From Gerris lacustris (taxonomy: Eukaryota; Arthropoda; Insecta; Hemiptera; Gerridae), in assembly GCA_951217055.1 (NCBI GenBank), contig OX578283.1, forward strand, positions 66,137,228 through 66,201,227: a stretch of DNA of 64,000 bases, written 5' to 3'. Shown one piece after another: positions 1 through 10,644 of the stretch. A program made the translations under genes and the position numbers. Below the pieces are notes generated by a model. It did not search any database, was not told where the DNA came from, and saw only the letters and a list, made by a program, of their open reading frames with translations. Position 1 is the stretch's first letter. Each line of letters opens with the position of its first letter.

Positions 1-232
1 CATATCATGGGCGTTCTTAAAAAATAACTAGTCCGCCAGCTTGGGCAGTCCGTTGGCATATTGGATTTAGAATGACGTCACTTAGCTAATCGTGCATTGT
101 CATCCAAACTAAGCCTGTATGCTAAATTTCAATTCAATCGGTTGAGGATAACTGCTTTAAAATTCAGTTGCAAGATTTGACCCGAACATACATACATACA
201 TACATACATACATACATACATACATACATAAA

Positions 233-264
<32 letters not shown>

Positions 265-300
265 AACATACATACAAACATTGCAAGTTAAATAAAAGCT
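1..300. repeat. Dispersed repeat with internal (ACAT)n tract
   Basis: The segment contains the words 'gcattgtcat', 'tgctaaatttcaa' and 'gcaagatttgacccgaac', followed by an (ACAT)n microsatellite (about 187-275) and the tail 'ttgcaagttaaataaaagc'. The same order of words, with (CAAA)n in place of (ACAT)n, occurs at 7176-7491 and 40013-40333. I therefore read it as a diverged member of that family, cut by the window edge. No coding potential. Confidence 0.6.
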
Positions 301-689
301 TGTAAAAACATAAGCTTTAGAAACCTTAAGTTCAATTTTGGGTCATGTTAGAATTTAGAATCGTTAGAAGCAGGTTTATCCGGAGTATCTGGTGGTTTTC
401 ATTTACCGCAATGCACTTATATGTCGCCCCAAACTCTTGAATATTGCATCTAAGGGGGAACTTTCATCGACCTATCTGGTTGCATTCTAAAGAATTTGTG
501 GTTATATAAAAGTATTTTCTAATAAAGTCATGTTCATACGAATTAGGTAAGTAGCTCTGTATAATAACTGCAGTTAGTCATGAATCCTTATTTTGAGAAA
601 TGAACAATATATTAGTTTTTTGTAAAGAAAAATTACAATTACTAATTAGAAATAAATAATGACATCTCTCGACTAAAGTAACGATAGTA

Positions 690-1395
690 CAAGGCCGCTT
701 TTAACTACTTCTGCCGGTTTCAACCACTAGTGGTCCTATCCAACCGGTTTAAACCACTAGTGGTCGTCTTCAGCCGTCTTTCAACTACCAGTTGTGGTCA
801 CAGCCACTTTCAACCACTAGTGAACGTCTTCAGCCGGTTTCAGCTACTAGTGGTCGTATCCAGCCGGTTTAAACCACTAGTGGTCGTCTTCAGCTGGCTT
901 TCACCCTCTATTGGTCGTCACAGCCACTTTCAACCACTAGTGAACGTCTTCAGCCGGTTTCAACTACCAGTGGTCGTCTTCAGCCGGCTTTCACCCTCTA
1001 TTGGTCGTCTTTAGCCAGCTTTCAACCACTAGTGGTGGTCACAGCCACTTTCAACCACTAGTGAACGTCATCAGCCGGTTTCAACTACTAGTGGTCGTCT
1101 TCAGCCGGCTTTCACCCTCTATTGGTCGTCTTCAGCCAGCTTTCAACCACTAGTGGTCGTTTTCAGCCAGCTTTCACCCTCTATTGGTCGTCTGCAGCCA
1201 GCTTTCAACTACTAGTGGTCGTTTTCAGCCAGCTTTCACCCTCTATTGGTCGTCTTCAGCCAGCTTTCAACTACTAGTGGTTGTCATCAGCCAGCTTTCA
1301 CCCTCTATTGGTCGTCTTCAGCCATCTTTCAACTACTTGTGGTCGTCTTCCCCCACTTTTAACTACATGTGGTCGTCTTCAGCGGTGTTGAGACA
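690..1395. repeat. 31-bp minisatellite with dimeric higher-order structure
   Basis: About 22 tandem units of roughly 31 bp. Two unit types differ in the middle: one has 'caaccactagtggtcgt', the other 'caccctctattggtcgt'. From about 890 to 1330 they largely alternate, giving a 62-bp higher-order unit. Open frames of 94 and 73 codons across it are by-products of the repeat and are not genes. Confidence 0.9.
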
Positions 1396-1729
1396 AATTG
1401 ATTAAGGAATCAACCTCTGTCTCAATCACTGTGCAACACTGATTCTTTCTTGTGTCTTTCATTAAAGATGATAACTATTTATTATTTTTTTAATCTTTAT
1501 TGTATTACACAACTACAATTTTACCACTAACACTTACAGCATGTAACTGTAAGTGTTAGTGTTAACATTGTTTATTTGACTTGAATGGTATGAAAACGTG
1601 AAAATCCAGTGACTATCCCTTTTGGCGTTGATGTTGTAAGTATAATATAAATAAATAGATGAAACATAATGAAATCATATTTCTAATTAGAGGTAAAATA
1701 AATAAATATAAATTGAAAGATAGATAAAG
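1396..1729. other. No gene seen
   Basis: AT-rich spacer. A short inverted repeat, 'aacacttacagc' with 'gctgtaagtgtt'-like sequence around 1525-1565, is the only structure I see. It ends with the target-site copy of the adjacent SINE. Confidence 0.5.
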
Positions 1730-2030
1730 TAGTAGTAGTAGTAGTAGTAGTCTAGTACTTTCTACTAGGACGGGTAGGACGAACCACTTGTTCGAACCTT
1801 GCAATTAGGCCATCACTTAGGCCCTTTTTACGCCCCGCGGTAGAGAGTTCCAGCCACTTCACACATCATACCTCTGTACATAGTACCGCCAAAGCGAGTA
1901 TGATGTGATCAATAGTGAGCCATATAAATCAGAGTGTCACGGCGAGGAATCGAACCCCGTCTCGTTCCACTCGAGATTCAGTGATGGCCGAGCAGACGTG
2001 GTTTAACACACACGGCTACGCTAGCTCCCC
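1730..2030 (-). mobile_element. tRNA-derived SINE (copy 1) with 13-bp TSD
   Basis: Reading the minus strand, a tRNA-like head with an A-box-like segment and a B box ('gggttcgattcctcg') is followed by a body shared with three other copies in the window ('tcatactcgctt' ... 'ttcgtcctacccgtc'), and it ends in a (TAC)n/(ACT)n tail. 'agataaagtagta' flanks both sides (starting at 1722 and at 2031), a convincing target-site duplication for LINE-mediated insertion. The insertion lies just 3' of the jockey fragment. Confidence 0.88.
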
Positions 2031-2234
2031 AGATAAAGTAGTAATAATATTACTAATAAATGACCTAATAAAAATATGGAGTAATATAATATAAGATGAT
2101 TAAACTTAGGTGTTTAATAAATCCCTTTGCCACTGTCCCTTCAGGTGTCGATAGGGATTGCCTGGGATATGTTGGGAAGTGAGGAGATGTACAACGGGAT
2201 TAGAATGATCTGATAGGGATTCATGAATTGAGTA

Positions 2235-3523
2235 GCCGAATTCCAAAAGCAGCTATATCCAAAAAAATTAAAAAAATGAGATATTGGTACCCCTGGATTT
2301 GCTTTTTAAAGCTCTACAAGGTTCTGCAGTCAAACAGTTCCAAAAAAAAATTATACACCTATTAAAATCTAGATTGAAATATGAGTGCAGTTACAAAAGC
2401 TGCTATATTCCTACTGTAGTCGGATTCAAAAGGAGCTATATCCATAACTGATCCAAAAACAGCTATATCCTATGTACACATTATAGAGTTACTCTGAGTA
2501 AGGCTGCAAAATCATCTATACCCTTCTTTACACATTTCTATCTTCTTTTAAACAGAAAAAAATATGATAGAAGAGAAATAGTACATTACGCGTCGAGTGC
2601 GGAAAGTAGCATTTTGCATGCGAGTGTGGAGTTTGCACCCGAGCAACAGCGAGGGTTGTAAAACCACACGAGCAATGCAAAATGCCGTTTTCGCACGAGT
2701 TGCGTACCGTACTTTATCTACGATTGTTAGATTTAAATTATAAATACAGAAAAAAATAAACATGCTGCATGTAAGTTCGTATCTCTCTCTTGATAAAGAT
2801 GGGATTAATTCTTGAGTTGTATTTTTTGCCGAATTAATTATTTCTGGAGGAGTATTATTCTCCACATTTTCGTCAAAGTCACTTGATTCACTTATTGTTT
2901 TTCACTAAAAACTCGATATAAACAGTTATTTTAATAAAAGAACTGCAAATTAGTTTTGTTAAATGTAAACAAACTTGCTAATCGTGCGAAAAGCTGAAGA
3001 ATTCCTCTTCTTTACCGCACACTGTGTGGTAAAGAAGAGGAATTGTTCATTTCTATGAGACGCGCATGCGCAATGAATGCAAGTACGTAAATAATCACTT
3101 TCTACGCATCTAAACAAAGATATAATGTTTATATTTCTTATCAATCGTAGATAAAAAATATTATAGTGGCCTGAATAAATAATAGTGTAAATAGTTAAAA
3201 TAACAGTTTATAACTGCTTAATTTGTTTTGGATATAACTGCTTTTGCTGCAGCACTCCAATCCAACATGGCGTTGGGTTTGGTTGCAAATGTAGCTATAA
3301 AGAAAAAACTGTGACAAAACCAGATATGTGATTATTTCTTTTGTTTATTAAAAAGAAAATAATAGCCTGAGATTATAGAGCTTTTATCCACTAAATGAAT
3401 TATTAGTTATTGATTTTTTTAAAAAACAAATTAACCTGATAACACAATTTAGTGAATTGCTAGACGTTTTTCGTGCTTTGTCAAAAAAGTTTCAAGTGGA
3501 TATAGCTGCTTTTGGAATTCAGG
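2235..3523. mobile_element. 1.29-kb non-autonomous TIR transposon with TA target site, inserted in jockey
   Basis: Terminal inverted repeats: a perfect 23-bp match starts 'GAATTCCAAAAGCAGCTAT' at 2238-2260 and is inverted at 3498-3520; three less conserved bases lie outside each end. TA dinucleotides flank it at 2233-2234 and 3524-3525. Removing the element plus one TA joins the two jockey halves in frame (E-Y-S-I-H), which fixes the boundaries independently. No transposase is visible. TA duplication suggests a Tc1/mariner-superfamily mobiliser (inference). The interior carries extra TIR-like 'agctatatcc' words near 2425 and 2460 and a palindromic module shared with 50424-50980. Confidence 0.88.
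2572..3160. repeat. Palindromic module shared with 50424-50980
   Basis: Two parts. First, 2580-2712 is an imperfect ~130-bp palindrome ('gtacattacgcgtcgagtg' arm against 'gcacgagttgcgtaccgtac' arm). Second, 2711-3155 is bounded by inverted 'tttatctacgattg' / 'caatcgtagataaa' and contains a hairpin at about 2998-3046 ('aattcctcttctttaccgc' arm). The same two parts in the same order occur at 50424-50980, so this is a mobile unit nested in, or carried by, the 2235-3523 element. Confidence 0.75.
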
Positions 3524-4111
3524 TATTCAATTGTGCGATAGCGGGAAATGGATAAATCTTGACCGAATGGAACATTGAGGTCATTGTGGAGGGTGAGGTT
3601 TGGTATATAGAAGCGAGCATCAATGATCTTTCTTAGGATCTTAGATTGTATAATTTGGAGACGACAGGAGTTGGAGGGCTTGGTACTACTCCATACTTCC
3701 AGACCGTAGGTCCATGCTGAATTTAGGATTACATTATACATTTTTAGCATGTTATTAAGAGAGAGTTTGTACCTACAATCAAGAATAGCTTGTAACGAAG
3801 TGTTATGTTAGTCCGTTTTGTTTTTGTGTGTTTTTGCCAAGTAAGACGTCCGTCGAGGATAAGACCAAGGTGACTGTATCCGTCTGAGGGAATGAACTTG
3901 GTTAAGGATGACTGAAGGGAAAGATGATAACTAGTGGTTAAAATTTTGTTTTGTCCAATAAAACTACAAGAGAATCTTTGTATTTATCTATTCCAGACAA
4001 TGTGACTCCACTGCTAATATAGAAAAACAGAAGCAATAATGAAATACAGTCTGGTATCGACACTTCGTTAATAGATTTGGTTATTCAATTGATTAGTTTT
4101 CCTTTTTTTAA

Positions 4112-5078
4112 CCCTACAGTGCATGGGTGAAAAAAAATCACACCAGTGCACGGGTTGGGTCTGTCAGACCCAATATTATAAAAAAAATTAAGATGGTTTA
4201 TTATTTAAATATTTTTATTTTTTATTTTTTTTAGTATAGAAATAAATTTTATTTAATAGTAAAAAAATATTAAATGCAATATATCAATAAAATATATATA
4301 TATATTTTATGACTAGACTATTCATTTTTTAATTTTTACCGTCCAACATGAAAAAAAATATATTAAAAAAAAATTAAAAGAATTTTGAAAAAAAAAGTGT
4401 CATTTATCAATATAGGAACTTAATACGATCAAAAAATTTCAATTCCACAGTCCTGGCATATAAATTGTGAATGCTCTAAGCATATATATATATTGCACTT
4501 TTTGCAAGAATAACGAGATTTGCGGTCAGTGCAAATTGAACATCCCCCCCTCCCTTATTAGGCTCTTGATGTTTGGAAGGCACAGCTTTAATCCCAAGAA
4601 TTATTTCCCGATAATTCTAAAAAAATTTCCCGATATTCTGTAACATTCCTGCCTGGAGAGTAATTGTACTATTTTTTCTCCCTTTACAAAAAGTTAAATA
4701 CTAAATTAACGATCGAAAATAATCAGTCATTATAAATACTTTGTACAATACTTGAAATTAATAATAAATAAAGTTCAAGTAAATAAAATTAAAATCTAGA
4801 GAGTTATCCACAAATATATATTAGAATATGTTGTTATGAGTTATAAAAAAATACTTACACGAGTAGACGGGTTGGGCCTCACAGACCCAGGGGTAATTTT
4901 GAGGGAAAATAATAGACAGAAAGAAATTATGTGAATTTTTCAAAATGTGGTACTGAACTGAAAAAGGTTTGACTTGAAGGTATAGGAGGGGATGGTGTTA
5001 TACGAACCTCCCTTATCAGTGTTTTTCTAATGAGTGTGACACCCTGGGTCTGATAGACCCAACCCGTGCACTGCCGGG
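4112..5078. mobile_element. piggyBac-like non-autonomous element 1 (TTAA flanks)
   Basis: TTAA at 4108-4111 and 5079-5082 flanks inverted ends: left CCCTACAGTGCATGGG, right (inverted) CCCGGCAGTGCACGGG. CCC ends plus a TTAA target duplication are hallmarks of the piggyBac superfamily. The interior is AT-rich without transposase. Three GGGTC/GGGCC palindromes sit inside, e.g. 'gggtctgtcagaccc' at about 4158 and 'gggtctgatagaccc' at about 5046, with a weaker copy at about 4868. The same kind of motif occurs in the second TTAA element at 37582-39120. Confidence 0.8.
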
Positions 5079-5422
5079 TTAATTTATTAACAATATTAAT
5101 TGCTTTTCTCACTTATTAGACCGTTTTAATTCAGATTTTTTTTTTTTAGTAAAAATCAAACAAAATAAACGTAATATTCGTACGATTCAAAATAACGTAT
5201 AATATTTGGTTCATGTTCTCCATTGCTCGTAGGTTTCATAGTTTTGCAACGACAATTGGAAGTTGGAAGCATTTTTAAAAGAGTACGACATATTAGTACA
5301 AATTACAATCAATGTGTTTAAAGAACTAATACATTTTAAAAAATAATTTATGTTCAAGAAACCCCCAATTGTTTCTTTCAACAACTTCATATTTTCTTCA
5401 ATTAAATTTAACTAAATTAAAT

Positions 5423-5537
<115 letters not shown>

Positions 5538-5730
5538 CTCTCAAAATAAGGTTGTTAAATATTTTATTATTTCCATTAGTTTTATTTTAGTTTCGAAAAT
5601 GAAATATATTAATACTTCAAAGAATTGAAAATTAGAAAGATAGCACGTGGCTGACGTGTATTAAATAATTCGGGAGTAAAGAAAGGTTTTGTTCCCCTTT
5701 CTTTAAATTAATATACGAATTTATATTTAT

Positions 5731-6202
5731 ACTATATATAAAAGTCAACTTATGTGTGTGTGTTCTTTATACAAATCTACAGTTTTAGCCCGACCTCGAT
5801 GAAAATTTGCACACTTTTGACCTTCAACGCAAGGGAAAAATCACTGTCTACATGCATTTTCGAAATTTAAAATTTGGTACACAGGGGTACGGGGTACAAG
5901 TAATAAATACGGGGACAAAGTAATGAATACCCTTCATGATGCATATGTATCGTTGAAAAAAATCTTTAAGAGCACAGTAATTGTTGTTATGTACAGTTTT
6001 GTCATATTTTCATTTAGGAGGGGGATGAATTTGGGATATTTGCAAATTATCTTATCAAAGAGGAGGGGGATAAAGAAATACGTGGGAGGGATTGAATCTA
6101 GATATTCTAGCATAGTAAAATAATTTAAATGTTTCTTGATGGAAGTTAATAAACTAATCAAATAAAAATAACACTACTTAGCGAAGAACGGGTATCAGCT
6201 AG
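5731..6202 (+). mobile_element. Helitron-like non-autonomous element
   Basis: The left end 'actatatataaaagtcaac' followed by 'ttatgtgtgtgtg' resembles insect Helitron 5' ends and the left end of the clearer Helitron at 22077. The right end reads 'gcgaagaacgggtatcagctag' in pieces, closing with CTAG followed by T at 6203. There is no Rep/helicase ORF. The terminal hairpin is weak and the 5' TC is not evident, so the boundaries are approximate. Open frames inside are not convincing genes. Confidence 0.5.
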
Positions 6203-6203
6203 T

Positions 6204-6717
6204 AAATAAATATAATGCATACAGTGCTCCAAAAATTTAGAGCTTAACTTGGTGGTGTTATAGGAAATTTTAAATTAAACAAAAAAAGGTCAATCCGTGG
6301 GTTGCCCAGGGGTACCTAACATTATTGGTAATGGTAGCACCAAACCAGATGGACTGGAGAAGTGGGACCCAACCAAAATTACCCGTCAGAACGTGCCTTT
6401 CTGCATACCATGTCTCAGTGGGGTTGTGGAACATAGTTTGTTTGCATGATTTTAGAAGTGGTGATTTGGTGATAATGTTGCACCGAGAGTTCCGAAGCCA
6501 CTTTATTACATGGAACCACCCAAAGTCACCATTATATTCAACAGAACAATAGCCTTTCAACAAGTTGAAACCTAATGGATTAGACGCCACTTGCCGTGTG
6601 GAATATTCCTCTGGGGATACCTGAAATCTTGTGTTTAAGTGGCAAATCACAGACTGGACTAACTGTTCAAACAAAAAACTCACATATACATTCATACAAT
6701 ACGAGGAGTTAAAAGAT
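6204..6717. other. No gene supported
   Basis: Open frames of 141 codons (minus) and 75 codons (plus) overlap each other here. Neither resembles a family I know, and base composition does not single them out. Words such as 'ggaaccacccaaagtcacc' suggest an old repeat or pseudogene. No splice structure can be argued. Confidence 0.4.
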
Positions 6718-7172
6718 TTAGTAGTAGTAGTAATCTAGTACTTCCTGCTAGAACGGGAAGGACGAACTTAGCAATTAGGCCATCTTTTTGGTCCATTTTA
6801 CACCCCGTGGTGGAGAGTTCCAGCTACTTCACACATCATACATTTTTGTACATTGTACCGCCGAAGCGAGTATGGTGTGGTCATTAGTTAGCTATATAAG
6901 CCTGCGTCAAAGCGTGGGGGAAGAGTGCCCCATAGGGGGTGTCCCTCGCCCTGCTCCGTCCTCGAACCATAGATACAAATCACATCATCATGACACGGTT
7001 CGGACACACATCAATCGGACCAGATCAAAGAGTAGGGGAAGAGTGCCCCATAGGGGGTGTCCCTCGCCCCTCTCCGTCCGCGATTCATAGGCACGGGATC
7101 GAACCCACCACCTTGAGTTGCCTCGACTTATTGATAGCTTGGCGAGCCGCTTAGAGCCCCTCGGCCACGCTG
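6718..7172 (-). mobile_element. tRNA-derived SINE (copy 2), long variant with internal duplication
   Basis: Same body as the other SINE copies (minus strand), with the trinucleotide tail at the left, the body words 'ttcacacatcatac' and 'gccgaagcgagtat', and a tRNA-like head at the right. It is longer than the 1730 copy because a segment containing 'gaagagtgccccataggggg' is present twice (about 6918 and 7036). The two copies are almost identical, suggesting a recent internal duplication or template switch. Its right end abuts the repeat at 7176. Confidence 0.8.
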
Positions 7173-7175
7173 GCA

Positions 7176-7491
7176 TTCAATGTTTATCTATCACAAATTT
7201 GAGACCTGTCAAAATGAAGATTGCGTAAATATTGGATATGGCAAAACAAATAAAATAACTTGCGAATTTTTTCCGAACTAAGTTTCCGCACAGCAAAATT
7301 TGCTGAAAACTAATTAAATTCTGCTGAAAGATGGCTAAAAGTATTAAAATAATGCATTGTCATCGTGTTCTGAGCTATGCTAAAAGTTTCAAATGTCTAG
7401 CTATTCGGGAAGTTAGTTAGAAATCGATTGCCAGATTTGTACCGGACAAACAAACAAACAAACAAGAATGCAAGCTAATAAAAACGTAGTA
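7176..7491. repeat. ~320-bp dispersed repeat, near-identical to 40013-40333
   Basis: Starts 'ttcaatgtttatctatcac', passes 'gatggctaaaagtattaaaa' and 'gcattgtcatcgtgttctg', and ends with (CAAA)n plus 'gcaagctaataaaaacgtag'. The copy at 40013 differs at only a handful of sites by eye, so at least one insertion is fairly recent. No ORF. It has the tetranucleotide-tract-plus-core layout discussed in the findings. Confidence 0.85.
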
Positions 7492-7922
7492 AAATCAACT
7501 AATTCTTGCTAGTTTTAAGAGTTTACCATAAAGAGTACATAATTTTTCTCTGTATTATTTTATTTTTCACTTCATCCTCAATTTTGTGGTATATCTCCTT
7601 CTTTTCTGTTAGCAAATTTTATTTCTTGCTCAGTTGTTAGTTTGATTTAGCAGGGGATAGGTATACGTTTTTTTGCGCGCATGTTTATCATATTTCAGAA
7701 AGGTTTTATTGTTTACTCTATTTACATATTGTGTGACTCTTTTCTATAAAAATCCTTTTCACCCTTTATGTGTGTAACATTATAGAAAACCAAGACTGAG
7801 AACTTTTTCAACACAGTTTGGGTATGTTGACCACCTACCTGCCTAAGGTGACCACTTTTGGTCCGTCCATTCGGTAGTCACTTTATCCAGGTTTTACTGT
7901 ATGTAAATTAGTTTTCAGTTTC

Positions 7923-7964
<42 letters not shown>
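7492..7964. other. AT-rich spacer ending in (TA)n
   Basis: No gene or RNA recognised. A (TA)n tract of about 34 bp at 7929-7962 immediately precedes the 5' truncation point of the LINE. Confidence 0.6.
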
Positions 7965-7968
<4 letters not shown>

Positions 7969-9263
7969 TATTAGAAAAATGCATTAAAACCAGACTAATA
8001 GACCACTTAAAAAATAATCAGATTATATCTCCAAATCAATTTGGGTACTTGGAAAATAAAAGTACATCAGACGCCGTATACAGACTGACGGACTATGTCA
8101 CTAGCGATTTAGATGTGGGCAACAAATCTATGGCTGTTTTTATAGATTTGAAAAAAGCCTTCGATACTGTTTCCCACAATATTTTGCTAAACAAACTCGA
8201 CTCGATAGGGATAAGAGGGACTTGTTTAAATTTTTTTAAAAGCTACCTATCCAACCGAAAACAACAAGTAAAACTAGAAGGAAAATTTAGTAAACAAGTA
8301 GTAGTAAATTTTGGAACACCCCAGGGAACAGTGATAGCGCCCTGGCTTTTCCTTATCTATGTAAATAATTTACTGAAACTAAAAAATACATACTCAGAGA
8401 TAATTTCTTTCGTTGACGACACTTTAGTCTATTTCAGAGGTTCTACCTGGAACGAGGTTTTACTTAAAGCATCTGAAGGAATGACTAAAATACAATCATG
8501 GTTCGACTGCAACTTACTCACTCTTAACTTAAACAAAACTAAATACATGACTTTCTCACACGACAAACGGGGACAGCCTCCTCCCGACACAACTACACTA
8601 ATCCTACACGACTCAAACTGTAACTGTACTCACCCACTCACAACTGACTCCACCTGCACCTGTAAATCAATAATAGATAGAGTAGACAACATTAAATACC
8701 TAGGGGTAATGATAGATTCCAACTTAAATTGGAAATTACATATTAAATGGGTGGTAAACCGAATAAGGAAAACTTTCTATAGCTTTAGACAGATACGAGA
8801 ATTCAGTAACAAGGAGACATTGAAAGTATTATACCATGCACTAGTTGAGTCTATACTGAACTATTGTATTCTGTCTTGGGGAAGCGCAGCCGAGGCCAAT
8901 ATAGAACCGGTAAAAATTGTCCAGAAAACAGTTATTAAAATAATACTAAAAAAACCATCAAGATATGCTTCGGATCTGTGTTACAAAGATCTATCCGTGC
9001 TTCCTCTTAACCTGATATTCAAAAAATCAATTCTCTTACATTTCTTCAATGAAGAAAAAATAAAAGTTAATCACATTTATTCCACAAGATCTAAACTAAA
9101 CAAAACCGTTCAAATTCCAAACTGTAATACAAATAAGAAACAAAGACATGCTACATACCTAGGACCGAAATATTACAACGAATTGCCACAACATCTCAAA
9201 CACATACAGTCTATGGACATTTTTAAAAACAAAATAAAAACATACCTTTACTCTCAAATTTAA
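7965..9263 (+). CDS. Reverse transcriptase, C-terminal two-thirds (truncated LINE ORF2)
   Basis: The frame is open from 7965 with no initiator at the truncation. The first in-frame ATG is 8049, giving 404 residues, and upstream codons ('LEKCIKTRLIDHL') are also RT-like. From that ATG: FIDLKKAFD at residues 31-39 (RT motif A, catalytic Asp), GTPQGTV at 89-95 (motif B), and FVDD at 121-124 (motif C, replacing the usual FADD). A thumb and C-terminal tail follow, with 'IKYLGVMID' and 'ILNYCILSWG'. Unusual features are 'APWLF' where most relatives have 'GPLLF', and a Cys/His-rich insert 'CNCTHPL...CTCK' around residues 195-210. No endonuclease domain remains, so it is not autonomous. The family is inferred from motif order; the exact clade (CR1, Daphne or jockey) is unsettled. 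Confidence 0.85.
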
Positions 9264-9716
9264 TAAACAACAGAGACCTAATACAACTAACATTTGTGCA
9301 ATGAAACAAATTATAATTACATAGCTGCAATTTTATTTTTCTTTATTTTTCTTTCTTTTTATCTTATTTATCTTATTTTATAATATTATAAAAATATTAT
9401 TTTTTATTAATGTACGAAATTCATACCTTAAATCTCCATCTTCTACACTCTACACCATATTTATTTACTATATAATTTAAACTAATCAAAAGAGACAGGG
9501 TCCTCGCTCTAGAGTTTTACTCTACTGAGGGTCCTCACCAAAATTTAAAAAACAAATGAACATATGTATACAAATAAAACCTATTATATTTGTAAAAGGA
9601 AAAAAAAAAAAAAAAACATAAGCATACAATGTATATTATAATAATTTTGTAAATTAATACTTTGATGTATGAAATATTTGGTGAAAATATACATATTATT
9701 ATTATTATTATTATAT
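7965..9716 (+). mobile_element. 5'-truncated non-LTR retrotransposon (jockey-superfamily / CR1-like LINE)
   Basis: The open RT frame begins right after a (TA)n run and a stop at 7962-7964, so everything 5' of the RT palm (endonuclease, N-terminal RT) is missing, as expected from truncated reverse transcription. The RT frame runs to 9263. It is followed by about 450 bp of AT-rich 3' UTR and ends around a short (ATT)n tract at 9697-9716. The 3' boundary is approximate and I found no convincing TSD. Confidence 0.8.
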
Positions 9717-10000
9717 TATATATATATATAAATGTATTATAATAAGCAGATATTAATTAGTATTATTTTGAAGAGACTGTGATTCTAATGCATTATATAT
9801 GAGTACACATTTATAAAAGTTAGGGTGGTTTTTGTTCATTGGCGTAGAAGATAAGAGTGGATGGATTCCTTGATGTAATCAGTTTATTGAAATGAAAGTA
9901 CATGTGCGTTATTTATTTTTTATTGATGATTTGAAGGATGCGGACAGGATCTGTTGACATGTCGGTGCGGGAGTGTCAGGGTGCAGGTAGAGGCTGAATG
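9717..10000. other. AT-rich spacer upstream of the kinase exon
   Basis: Short TA and ATT tracts, then a gradual rise in GC. No gene recognised. Confidence 0.5.
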
Positions 10001-10233
10001 AACTGCGGGGTGGTTAGAGATAGTGGGGCGCATGACGGCTAACCGGGGGCTCGAGGGGGGTATAAGGGAGGTGCTGGGACTTCAGGTCCCTCAGTATACG
10101 GACGGGGTGCGGCGAGCCCGGTGGCATTCCCAGGATCATGATACCGGTCTAAATCCTTTTCAAAAAAGATACGATATCCTTTTTTTTAAATTACAATTTC
10201 ATAAAAAACTAGATCCTTTTTTTCCGTAAAGAA
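9950..10233 (+). promoter_or_regulatory. Candidate promoter / 5' UTR of the PKDCC-like gene
   Basis: A locally GC-rich island (about 9950-10140, with 'gtggggcgcatgacggc' and 'ggacggggtgcggcgagc') in otherwise very AT-rich DNA lies just upstream of the kinase start codon. Composition and position suggest promoter or 5' UTR. I see no clear TATA box or initiator, and CpG content alone does not prove function. Confidence 0.35.
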
Positions 10234-10638
10234 ATGGAGCGGACTTCTGCTTGCCTTTACGCCGCCATTCTCGCACTATTCGCCTACTGCTGGAGGTACG
10301 AACCTCAGCAACCGGGTAAAGTGGTCGACGAGTCATGGCAGCACGCTCTATCGGAAGTCAAATATAAACTTCACTCTTCGGATCTGGTCAATTGTACGAC
10401 TTTAGAAGAAGTCGAGGGTCTGGAGTTTTTGGCATCCGGATGGACTAAGTCCGTTTATAAAGCGATGTTCCGAGGTAGACAAGTAGCCGTCAAGACGGTC
10501 AATCTCAACGGGCAGGACATGCGAACCTGCCTAGAAGAACCTTCGGGTTCCCTCGGTTCCTGCTACAGGAGAACCGCTGTTAAAATTCTCAAAGAACTCA
10601 TACTTCTAACTCAGCTCAGGCACCGGAACGTCATCGAG
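10234..10638 (+). CDS. PKDCC/VLK-like secreted protein kinase, first coding exon (partial)
   Basis: This exon encodes 135 residues of a kinase most like PKDCC (vertebrate lonesome kinase), which in vertebrates is secreted and phosphorylates tyrosines on secretory-pathway and extracellular proteins. Residues 6-20 form a hydrophobic signal or signal-anchor segment after MERTS. The N-lobe follows: a divergent glycine-loop region 'LASGWTKSVYKA' (66-77), 'VAVK' with the ATP-binding Lys at 87, and 'CYRRTAVKILKEL' (110-122), whose Glu121 is the probable alpha-C glutamate, then 'LRHRNVIE'. The start is the first ATG, with G at -3 and +4. The exon closes on a complete GAG codon followed by GTAATT (donor at 10639, phase 0), and the frame hits a stop soon afterwards. 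The catalytic loop and C-lobe are not in this exon, and I find no exon encoding them later in the window. Codon use is GC-richer than its surroundings, as expected for a real host exon. Confidence 0.88.
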
Positions 10639-10644
10639 GTAATT
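10639..10644 (+). other. Splice donor of the PKDCC-like exon
   Basis: 'GAG|GTAATT' follows codon 135. It is a good 5' splice-site match, and the kinase similarity stops exactly here. Phase 0. Confidence 0.75.

Larger units (their letters stand above)
2045..3985 (-). pseudogene. Jockey-clade LINE, 3' part of the reverse-transcriptase ORF, split by a DNA transposon
   Basis: The minus strand encodes the C-terminal RT/thumb region of a jockey-type non-LTR retrotransposon. About 3905-3790 gives 'HLGLILDGRLTW'. About 3750-3523 gives a segment with 'ILRKIIDARFYIPN' and 'DLSISRYRTIEY'. After the inserted element, 2232 downward reads 'YSIHESLSDHSNPVV' ... 'IPGNPYRHLKGQW' and 'RDLLN', which is the normal end of jockey ORF2. 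A frameshift near 3770 and loss of everything upstream make it a dead fragment. Only about a tenth of a full jockey ORF2 remains, so it cannot encode an active RT. The related copy at 13640-15034 supports the assignment. The 5' limit is approximate. Confidence 0.85.

Noticed and set aside
6270..6695. 141-codon minus-strand frame
   Set aside because: No known motif, an overlapping opposite-strand frame, and words suggestive of an old repeat; kept only as unassigned sequence.
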